Assembly: GCF_016597785.1 (NCBI RefSeq)
Contig: NZ_JAENJG010000002.1
Location: forward strand, 434,001-498,000
From: Leucobacter sp. L43
Lineage (GTDB): Bacteria; Actinomycetota; Actinomycetes; Actinomycetales; Microbacteriaceae
DNA: 64,000 nt
Reading direction: 5' to 3'
Shown: in pieces, positions 57,644 to 64,000 of the stretch
How the letters are laid out: every line of letters starts with the position of its first letter
Position numbering within the stretch: the first letter of the stretch is position 1
The notes under the pieces: generated by a model
Database searches by the model: none
Told to the model about the DNA's origin: nothing
Seen by the model: only the letters and a program-made list of their open reading frames with translations
Translations under genes and position numbers: made by a program

Positions 57644-58603
57644 GTGAACTCTCTCCTCATACGCACCCTCGTTGGCCGGCTCGGCGGATTGCTGCTGACG
57701 CTCTTCCTGGCGAGCGTCGTGATCTACGCCGCGCTGCTCCTGACGCCAGGCGACCCCATCGCCGCGCTCGCCGGCGGCGCGAAGCCCACGCCGGAGCTCA
57801 TCGTGCAGATCCGCGCCGAGTACCACCTCGACGATCCGATCTGGTCGCGCTACCTGCAATGGCTCGGAGGGGTCTTCTCGGGCGACTTCGGGCGATCCTT
57901 CGTCTACAAGACCGACGTGATGAACCTGGTGGCTCCTCGGTTCGGAGTGACGCTGCAACTCGTGCTGCTCACCGTCGTCATCATTCTCATCGCGGGCGTT
58001 GGCTCGGGCATTCTCGCCGCGACCAGGGGCCCGCGGATCGACCGGGCGGTCGGGCTGCTCACCGCACTGGGCATGGCGCTTCCGACGTTCGTGGTCGCGA
58101 TCCTGCTCATCTGGATCTTCGCGAAGACGCTGGGCTGGTTCCCGGTGTACGGCGAAGGATCGGGGGGCCTCGATCGTCTCTGGCACCTGACCCTGCCCGC
58201 CTGCTCCCTCGCGGTGCTGTTCATCGCGTACATCAGCCGAGTCACGCGCAGCTCGCTGGTGGCCCAGATCCACTCGGAGCACGTCGAGACCGCGCGCGTG
58301 CGGGGCATCCCACGCGGCCGCATCTTCCGCGTCCACGTGTTCCGCAACGCGGCACCGCAGATCCTCGCGATCTCGGGCACGACCGTCGCCGGTCTGTTCG
58401 CGGCCTCGGCGATCGCGGAGCAGGCCTTCGGGCTCGGGGGCGTCGGCTCCCTGCTCACCGAGGCCGCTGCTCGCAAAGATCTTCCCGTCGTGCAGCTGGT
58501 CTCATTGCTGCTCGTGACGATCTTCGTCGTGCTCAACGCCGTCGCCGACATCGTGAGCGCACTCATCGACCCCGACAGCATCAATGCCGGGAGGGCAGCA
58601 TGA
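57644..58603 (+). CDS. ABC importer permease, DppB type
   Basis: A 319-residue permease with about six membrane segments: RLGGLLLTLFLASVVIYAAL at the start, TPGDPIAALAGG, the EAA loop ARVRGIPRGRIFRVHVFRNA, and SAIAEQAFGLGGVGSLL. GTG 57644 follows GGAAGG. The stop overlaps the next gene (ATGA). It forms the channel with the DppC-type protein. Confidence 0.92.
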   Translation: MNSLLIRTLVGRLGGLLLTLFLASVVIYAALLLTPGDPIAALAGGAKPTPELIVQIRAEYHLDDPIWSRYLQWLGGVFSGDFGRSFVYKTDVMNLVAPRFGVTLQLVLLTVVIILIAGVGSGILAATRGPRIDRAVGLLTALGMALPTFVVAILLIWIFAKTLGWFPVYGEGSGGLDRLWHLTLPACSLAVLFIAYISRVTRSSLVAQIHSEHVETARVRGIPRGRIFRVHVFRNAAPQILAISGTTVAGLFAASAIAEQAFGLGGVGSLLTEAAARKDLPVVQLVSLLLVTIFVVLNAVADIVSALIDPDSINAGRAA

Positions 58604-59463
58604 GCGTCGCACAACTCGCGGGGGGCAGATCCCCGCAAGCCATCACCCGGGTCGCGCGCAAGGACTGGCTCTTCAGGAGCGCGCTCGTCGTCTTCGGCGT
58701 GGTCGCGCTCGCAGCGCTGGCCGGTCCGTGGATCGCACCGTACGATCCCGCCGAACTCTACACCGGCGACGTCAACGGCATCGGTTCGCTCGCCCACCCG
58801 TTCGGCACCGACGACGTGGGTCGTGACATCCTCTCTCGGGTGCTGGCGGGAGCCCGCACGAGCGTCATCGCGCCCATCGCGGTGGTCGCGCTCTCGACCG
58901 TGCTCGGCTCGGCGCTCGCCATCATCGCCGCGTGGTTCGGAGGAGCGGTGCGGGGCGTCATCGCACGCATCGTCGACGTGATCTTCGCGATCCCCGGCCT
59001 GGTGCTCGCCGTGCTCGCCGTGGCGATGTTCGGCAAAGGAGTCCTGGCGCCCGTCATCGCGCTGTCCATCGCGTACATTCCCGTGGTGGCTCGGCTGACC
59101 CAGACCGCGGCGTCCCGAGAACTCGGCAAGCCCTACATCGCCGCCTTGCGAGTACAGGGCGTCTCCGCCGCGGCCATCTGCTTCCGGCACCTCGTTCCCG
59201 CGCTGATCCCGGTGATCGCCGCGCAGGTGGCGGTCGGTTTCGGCTACGCGATGCTCGACCTCGCGGCGATCTCATTCCTCGGGCTCGGCGAGCAGCCTCC
59301 GGCCGCCGATTGGGGCTCCATGATCGCCGGCGGGCAAGCCGGCATCCTCGCGGGAGCCCCGGAGCAGGCGCTCTACCCGGCGGTCTTCGTCGTCGTCACC
59401 GTACTCTCCGTCAGCGTCATCGGCGCACGAATCACCACCTGGGCAGAGGAGAAGGAACGATGA
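58600..59463 (+). CDS. ABC importer permease, DppC type
   Basis: A 287-residue permease: short basic N-terminus, first membrane helix SALVVFGVVALAALAGPWIA, the DppC signature HPFGTDDVGRDILSRVLAGA, EAA region AALRVQGVSAAAICFRHLVP, then SFLGLGEQPPAADWGSM. ATGA overlap at both ends. Partner of the DppB-type protein. Confidence 0.93.
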   Translation: MSVAQLAGGRSPQAITRVARKDWLFRSALVVFGVVALAALAGPWIAPYDPAELYTGDVNGIGSLAHPFGTDDVGRDILSRVLAGARTSVIAPIAVVALSTVLGSALAIIAAWFGGAVRGVIARIVDVIFAIPGLVLAVLAVAMFGKGVLAPVIALSIAYIPVVARLTQTAASRELGKPYIAALRVQGVSAAAICFRHLVPALIPVIAAQVAVGFGYAMLDLAAISFLGLGEQPPAADWGSMIAGGQAGILAGAPEQALYPAVFVVVTVLSVSVIGARITTWAEEKER

Positions 59464-61217
59464 CTGCTCCCGTACTCGAACTCGACGCGCTCTCCATCGC
59501 GACCGCCGACCGCACGCTCGTGCACGACTGCACGCTGACCATCAGCGCAGGCGAGGCCGTCGGACTCGTCGGCGAATCCGGATCGGGGAAGACGCTCTCG
59601 GTGCGGGCCGTCGCAGGCCTGCTTCCCGGGCATTTCACCACTGGCGGAACGATCCGCCTCCTGGGCCACGACATCTCTGCGACGCCGCCGGCCGTGCTCC
59701 GAGACCTGCGGGCGAGGCGCGTCGGCATGATCTTCCAGACGCCGCGCGCCCACCTCAACCCGCTGCGCACCATCGGCGACTTCCTCACCGAAGCCCAGAT
59801 CACCGTGGACGGCGTGCCCCCCGAAGCGGCGACACGCCGCGCAAGGGAGCTGCTCGACGAAGTCGGCATCACCGACGCCGGACGGCGGCTCAAGCAGTAC
59901 CCCGCAGAGCTGTCGGGCGGGCTGCTGCAACGCGTCATGATCGCGGCGACGCTCGCGATGGATCCGGAGATCCTGCTCGCCGACGAGATCACGACGGCCC
60001 TCGACGTCACCACGCAGGAGGAAGTCATGGCCCTGATCGGCGACCTGCGCCGCGAACGGCAGCTGTCACTCCTGTTCATCACGCACGATCTCGCCCTCGC
60101 GGGAGCCGTGTGCGATCGAGTCGCGGTGATGCAGCGGGGCCGAACGGTCGAGACGCTCGATGCCGCGACCATGCGTCGCGACGCGCGAGAGGACTACACC
60201 CGCGTGCTCATGTCGGCCTCGCTCGGCGACACGCCGTCGCCTCCGTCCGTGAACGAGACCACCGATCCCGACGGGCTGCGGGCGGACGAGTCGGCGGTGC
60301 GCGAGGAACGCGCGGCTCCGATCCTGTCGGTGACGGGACTGCGGAAGACGTTTCGCGTGCGCAGTGCGACGGGGGGAGCTCGAGAGGAATTCGTCGCCGT
60401 CGACGATGTCGCCTTCGAACTCGCCCCGGGAGGCTGCCTCGGAATCGTCGGCGAATCAGGGTCGGGCAAATCGACGACCGCGCGCATCATCTGCGGCCTG
60501 GAGCATGCTGACGCCGGCGCGGTAACGGTCGGCGGAGCCGACTGGAGTCGGCCGGCCCGCGGCGGCGCTGAACGTCGATCTCGAGCGAAGACGGTGCAGA
60601 TGGTCTTCCAGGATCCCTACCAATCGCTCGATCGCAGGCAGACCGTTCGCCAGTGCCTCGCCGAGGCGATCCGCGTGCACCGGAAGCGCGCGCCGCAATC
60701 GGAGATCGCTGCGCGCATCGGCGAGCTGGTCGACCAGGCGAGGCTCGAACCCGCGCTCCTCGACGTCAGGCCCCGGTCCCTCTCCGGAGGGCAGCGGCAA
60801 CGCGTCGCCATCGCACGCGCGCTCGCCGCAGACCCCGAGATTCTCGTGCTCGATGAAGCGGTATCCGCACTCGACGTCACGACGCAGGTCGAGATACTGA
60901 CGCTGCTCGACACGATCCGTCGAGAGACCGGCGTCGCGCTGCTCATGATCACGCACGATCTCACCGTGATCCGCAGGCTCTGCGACAGTGTCGTGGTGAT
61001 GCGCTCGGGGCGCGTCGAGGAAGCGGGGCCGACCGGTGAGCTTCTGGACGCGCCGCGCGCCGAGTACACTCGGCTGCTGCTCGACTCCATCCCTCGCGAA
61101 GGATGGACGCCGCGGCGTCGTAGGCTCGGACGCACGTCAGCACTCCCGACCATCACCGGACCCATCGCCGCACCGGCATCGACCGGCGCGCGCTTCGAAT
61201 CGAAAGGCCGTTCATGA
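59460..61217 (+). CDS. Fused ABC ATPase, DppD-DppF type
   Basis: A 585-residue chain with two complete ATPase domains. Domain 1 (about 1-255): Walker A GLVGESGSGKT ending at residue 45, signature ELSGGLLQRVMIAATLA, Walker B ILLADEITTALD, His in LFITHDLALAGAV. Domain 2 (about 290-560): Walker A GIVGESGSGKSTTARI, signature SLSGGQRQRVAIARALA, Walker B ILVLDEAVSALD, MITHDLTVIRRL. Both look active. The oligopeptide tail (Cys4 iron-sulfur type) of DppD is not seen. Overlaps both neighbours (ATGA). Confidence 0.93.
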   Translation: MTAPVLELDALSIATADRTLVHDCTLTISAGEAVGLVGESGSGKTLSVRAVAGLLPGHFTTGGTIRLLGHDISATPPAVLRDLRARRVGMIFQTPRAHLNPLRTIGDFLTEAQITVDGVPPEAATRRARELLDEVGITDAGRRLKQYPAELSGGLLQRVMIAATLAMDPEILLADEITTALDVTTQEEVMALIGDLRRERQLSLLFITHDLALAGAVCDRVAVMQRGRTVETLDAATMRRDAREDYTRVLMSASLGDTPSPPSVNETTDPDGLRADESAVREERAAPILSVTGLRKTFRVRSATGGAREEFVAVDDVAFELAPGGCLGIVGESGSGKSTTARIICGLEHADAGAVTVGGADWSRPARGGAERRSRAKTVQMVFQDPYQSLDRRQTVRQCLAEAIRVHRKRAPQSEIAARIGELVDQARLEPALLDVRPRSLSGGQRQRVAIARALAADPEILVLDEAVSALDVTTQVEILTLLDTIRRETGVALLMITHDLTVIRRLCDSVVVMRSGRVEEAGPTGELLDAPRAEYTRLLLDSIPREGWTPRRRRLGRTSALPTITGPIAAPASTGARFESKGRS

Positions 61218-61696
61218 CCTCCGCACTCCTCAGCCCCGACTTCGAGTACTGCTTCGAATTGCGCGTCGCCGTCGACGACGCCGTTCCGATCGGCGGCTCC
61301 GCCCCAGGGGAGGGCCTGCACTTCGCGCCGATCTCGGGCGGCAGCTTCGCCGGGCCCCGGCTGCGCGGCGCGATCCTTCCGGGCGGCGGCGACTGGTGGA
61401 CCGGGCACGGGCTCACGGTGCGCCTCGATGCCCGGTACATCATCGAAGCTGAGCTCGACGGCGGCGCTACCGCGGCCGTCGACGTCGTGAACCGCGGCAT
61501 CTGGCGCACGGACGAGGCCGGTTTGGCGCGACTCGAATCGGGCGAGGACCTCGACGAGCGCGACCTCTACTACCGCACCGCGTTCGTGTTCCACACCGAG
61601 CACCCCGAACTCGAATGGCTGACGTCATCGCAGTTCATCGGATACGCGCGGCCAGAACCCGGGCACGTGGTGATCCGCGTGTTCCGACTCATCTGA
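61214..61696 (+). CDS. DUF3237 protein 2
   Basis: A 160-residue DUF3237 protein: FEYCFELRVAVD, ISGGSFAGPRLRGAILPGGG, then DWWTGHGLTVRLDARYIIEA, VVNRGIWRTDE, LYYRTAFVFHTEHPELEW and SQFIGYARPEPG. It shares all blocks with the protein at 55383 but overall identity is moderate, so the two are old paralogs with possibly different roles, or parts of one complex. ATGA-coupled to the ATPase. Function unknown. Confidence 0.85.
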   Translation: MTSALLSPDFEYCFELRVAVDDAVPIGGSAPGEGLHFAPISGGSFAGPRLRGAILPGGGDWWTGHGLTVRLDARYIIEAELDGGATAAVDVVNRGIWRTDEAGLARLESGEDLDERDLYYRTAFVFHTEHPELEWLTSSQFIGYARPEPGHVVIRVFRLI

Positions 61697-61754
61697 GCCG
61701 CCATGAACCCCCGCAGGCCGCACCCCGCGGCGTGCCGATCAGAGACGAGATGAT

Positions 61755-63428
61755 ATGACCGACTTCGCCGACCTCTGCCTGGTATCGGGCCGCATCTTCG
61801 ATGGCCGAGTGCGAACCGATCGCACCGCACTCGCGGTGCGGGGCGACCGCATCGTCGCCGTCGGCGACGATGCCAGCGTTCTCGCCCTGCGCGGGCCAGG
61901 CACCCGCATCGTGGATGCGCGAGGCGGCCTGATCACTCCGGGGTTCGTCGATGCGCACGTGCACGCCGCATTCGCAGGTGTCGAGCGGCTGAGCTGCGAC
62001 TTGTCGAGCGCGCGGAATGCGGACGAGACCTTCGCGCTCATACGCGCGGCCGTCGAGGGGGCCGACGCAGCCGGAGCCGATCCCGATTCCTGGATCACCG
62101 GGGGCGGCTGGAGCCACGAGATCTTCCCGCACCCGACGCGGCACCTCCTCGACGAGATCGTCGCGGACCGTCCGGTCGCGCTCTCAGATGCCGGCCATCA
62201 CACGCTCTGGGCGAACTCACGAGCGCTGGCACTCGCCGGGGTCACGCGCAACACCCCGCAACCCGCAAACGGGCGCATCGCGGTCGACGGCGATGGCGAG
62301 CCGACGGGGTACCTGAACGAGACGGCCGCCGAACTCGTCGGCCGCGTGATCCCCCCGGCCACGGACGACGAAATCGCCGCCGGGCTCCTCGACGCGCAGC
62401 AGTACCTGTGGTCCCTCGGCATCACTGGCTGGCACGAGGCCATCCTCGGGGAGTACAACGGCAAGGCCGATTGCACCGCAGCCTACCGGCGCGTGATTCA
62501 CGACGGAACCCTGCCCAGCCGTGTCTCCGGCGCCCTCTGGATCGCGCCCGGACTCGAGGAGGCGGATGTGCCCGCCCTCGTCGAGCGCTTCGTGCGCCTG
62601 CGCGCCGAGAACGCTGCGGCCGGATTCGCCACGTCGACCGCCAAAGCGATGATCGACGGGGTGCCCCACGGGGGCACCGCGGCACTGCTCGAACCGTACT
62701 GCTCCCACGGCGATGGCACGGGCGACGCCGGTGCGGGCGAGCTGCACTTCAGCGAAGCCGCGGTGCATGCGTTCGTGGAGCAGCTCGATGCCGCGGGGTT
62801 CGCCCTGCATCTCCACATCATGGGGGACCGAGGCATCCGGGTCGCCCTCGACGCGGTGGAAGCGGCGCGCGCCGCGAACGGGAGCGGGCCGAGGCATCAC
62901 GTCGCGCACCTGTCGATGATCCACCCCGACGACGCGAGCCGATTCGGCCCGCTCGGGCTGACCGCGAACATGCAAGCGCTCTGGGCCGCACCCGACCCGT
63001 ACGTGGTGCCGATGATCGGCGAGGAGCGCATGCGCCGCGGGTACCCGTTCCGCTCCCTCGCCGACGGGGGAGCGGATCTGGCGATGGGTTCCGACTGGCC
63101 GGTATCGCCCCCGGACCCCTGGCTCGCAATGCACGTCGCGGTCAACCGGTCGCTCCCGGCCCCACCCGATGCCCATGCTGCGACTGGCGGGAGCCCGGAC
63201 GTGCTCGACGCGGCTCAGGCCCTGACCCTTGCGGAGAGCCTCGCGGCGTACACGAGCGGTTCCGCGTCCCTGGTGCTCGACGCTCCCGGACGCATCCGCG
63301 TGGGCGAGCGCGCCGACATCGCCGTGGCGACGTGCGATCCGTTCACCGGGCCGATGGAGGCCGTGATCGCGACCCGCACCGCCCTCACGGTGGTAGCCGG
63401 CGAGGTCGTCTTCGCGCTCGCGCCGTAG
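61755..63428 (+). CDS. Amidohydrolase (YtcJ-like, amidohydrolase 3 family)
   Basis: A 557-residue metal-dependent amidohydrolase: LITPGFVDAHVHAAFAG (HxH), the Lys region FATSTAKAMIDGVPHG, LHLHIMGDRGIRVALDAVE, HVAHLSMIHPDDAS, and Asp in LAMGSDWPVSPPDPW. RVGERADIAVATCDPF ends the composite domain. It follows the second DUF3237 gene by 58 nt and is probably the last enzyme of the operon, releasing an acid or amine from the imported compound. It is only distantly like the enzyme at 40245. Confidence 0.9.
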   Translation: MTDFADLCLVSGRIFDGRVRTDRTALAVRGDRIVAVGDDASVLALRGPGTRIVDARGGLITPGFVDAHVHAAFAGVERLSCDLSSARNADETFALIRAAVEGADAAGADPDSWITGGGWSHEIFPHPTRHLLDEIVADRPVALSDAGHHTLWANSRALALAGVTRNTPQPANGRIAVDGDGEPTGYLNETAAELVGRVIPPATDDEIAAGLLDAQQYLWSLGITGWHEAILGEYNGKADCTAAYRRVIHDGTLPSRVSGALWIAPGLEEADVPALVERFVRLRAENAAAGFATSTAKAMIDGVPHGGTAALLEPYCSHGDGTGDAGAGELHFSEAAVHAFVEQLDAAGFALHLHIMGDRGIRVALDAVEAARAANGSGPRHHVAHLSMIHPDDASRFGPLGLTANMQALWAAPDPYVVPMIGEERMRRGYPFRSLADGGADLAMGSDWPVSPPDPWLAMHVAVNRSLPAPPDAHAATGGSPDVLDAAQALTLAESLAAYTSGSASLVLDAPGRIRVGERADIAVATCDPFTGPMEAVIATRTALTVVAGEVVFALAP

Positions 63429-63431
63429 TCG

Positions 63432-63463
63432 ACGCACGGGGGCCGCGGTCGGCCCCCGTGCGT
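63432..63463. terminator. Bidirectional terminator ending the CocE/Dpp operon
   Basis: ACGCACGGGGGCC (63432-63444) and GGCCCCCGTGCGT (63451-63463) are perfect 13-bp arms with loop GCGGTC. It lies 3 nt after the amidohydrolase stop and faces the convergent ThDP-enzyme gene. Confidence 0.75.
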
Positions 63464-63475
63464 CCGGCGTCCGAC

Positions 63476-64000
63476 CTATTCGGTCTCAGCCGGAACGTCG
63501 ATGCCGTTCACGCGCTGAATCTCCCGCTGATACTCGGCGACAACGCTGCGCGAGACGCGGCAGTCGAGCAGGATCGTTCCATAGGCGCCCGCTTCGGTCC
63601 ACGTGCGCAGAGCGTCGAGGTCCGCCAGCGTGCGCACCCGAACCCCTGTCGCGCCGAGCGCGGAGGCGACACCCGCGAAGTCCACGTCGGGGATCAGCAT
63701 CGGTTCCTGATCGAGGCCTAGCTCGCCGTAGAGATGCACCTCCGCTCCGTACGCGCCGTCGTTCCACACCACGATGATGCAGCTGGACGAGGTGCGGATC
63801 GCGGTTTCGAGATCGGCGAGGGCCATGAGCCCGCCGCCGTCGCCGGTGCTGAGCACGGTCGTCGTGCCGGGGACCGCCGCAGCGACGCCCGCGACCGTCG
63901 AGAAGCCGAGGCCGATGGTCTGATAGGCGGTGCCGACCATGATCATGCGCTCCGGAGCGGCGACCGGCCAGTACATGTTCGCCCAGCCGAGGAAGTGACC
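63476..64000 (-). CDS. ThDP-dependent enzyme, C-terminal part (cut by window edge)
   Basis: About 174 C-terminal residues of a thiamine-diphosphate enzyme of the acetolactate synthase / benzoylformate decarboxylase superfamily. The PP-domain motif is complete: STGDGGGLMALADLETAIRT and, 25 residues on, VVWNDGAYGAEVHLY (GDG...ND binding Mg and diphosphate). AYQTIGLGFSTVAGVAAAVP precedes it. The TAG stop is at 63476. The N-terminal and middle domains lie beyond position 64000, so the reaction (decarboxylation, carboligation or C-C hydrolysis) cannot be decided. Confidence 0.88.
   Translation of the reverse strand, partial: GHFLGWANMYWPVAAPERMIMVGTAYQTIGLGFSTVAGVAAAVPGTTTVLSTGDGGGLMALADLETAIRTSSSCIIVVWNDGAYGAEVHLYGELGLDQEPMLIPDVDFAGVASALGATGVRVRTLADLDALRTWTEAGAYGTILLDCRVSRSVVAEYQREIQRVNGIDVPAETE

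Overview
The window is high-GC DNA (roughly two-thirds G+C by eye) from an actinobacterium. The evidence is a tRNA-Gln, glmU, prs run of the kind seen in that phylum, lipobox-bearing ABC binding proteins, GTG starts, several start codons about 7 nt downstream of a -10 hexamer (probable leaderless messages) and dense ATGA-coupled operons. A Microbacteriaceae member such as Leucobacter would fit; that is an inference from gene style, not from a search. There is no rRNA, CRISPR array, phage or insertion sequence. Most of the window is a soil-type catabolic and transport repertoire interrupted by short core segments.

Layout. 1-6 kb: a truncated TetR regulator facing an acyl-CoA dehydrogenase, then a PucR regulator divergent from a ureohydrolase and an MHS-type MFS transporter. 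5.7-11 kb: MarR and GTP cyclohydrolase II (coupled), an amino-acid permease, an Orn/Lys/Arg-decarboxylase-like PLP enzyme and a LysR regulator. 11-14 kb: TetR, amidase, MarR. 14.1-17.1 kb is a core island: tRNA-Gln, glmU, prs and two families of hairpin repeats. 17.2-19.1 kb: YCII-like protein and an APC permease. 19.3-26 kb, minus strand: homoprotocatechuate (4-hydroxyphenylacetate) meta-cleavage operon hpaH-hpaI-[FAH-RraA fusion]-gntR-hpaE-hpaD, with GTATAC-centred palindromes before hpaH and before the fusion gene. 26.1-28.3 kb: DEAD-box RNA helicase with an RGG tail.

28.4-39.2 kb: an aldehyde dehydrogenase and a GMC alcohol oxidoreductase (divergent), then a sulfate-ester module: TetR and formylglycine-generating enzyme on one strand, a sulfonate/sulfate-ester-type ABC importer and a large Cys-type sulfatase without a signal peptide on the other. 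The sulfatase carries the Cys that FGE converts, and FGE carries its two copper-binding Cys. 39.2-43 kb: two DUF202 membrane proteins, EthD-like protein, YtcJ-like amidohydrolase, SDR. 43-49.8 kb: a Liv-type ABC importer with a LivM-LivG fusion, a MoaF-like protein and an AraC regulator; a run of 13 G lies just upstream of livK. 49.9-52.9 kb: a class III aminotransferase-fold enzyme and an APH-fold kinase, with a divergent TetR; probably a kinase and phospho-lyase pair for an amino alcohol.

53-63.4 kb: TetR and a long plus-strand operon of CocE-type esterase, DUF3237 protein, complete Dpp/Opp importer with both ATPases fused, a second DUF3237 protein and a second YtcJ-like amidohydrolase. This looks like an undescribed import-and-hydrolysis pathway. 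The window ends inside a ThDP-dependent enzyme on the minus strand.

Several local regulators (TetR, GntR, PucR) have a palindrome sitting in or next to the promoter they probably control, so much of the regulatory wiring can be read directly from the sequence.
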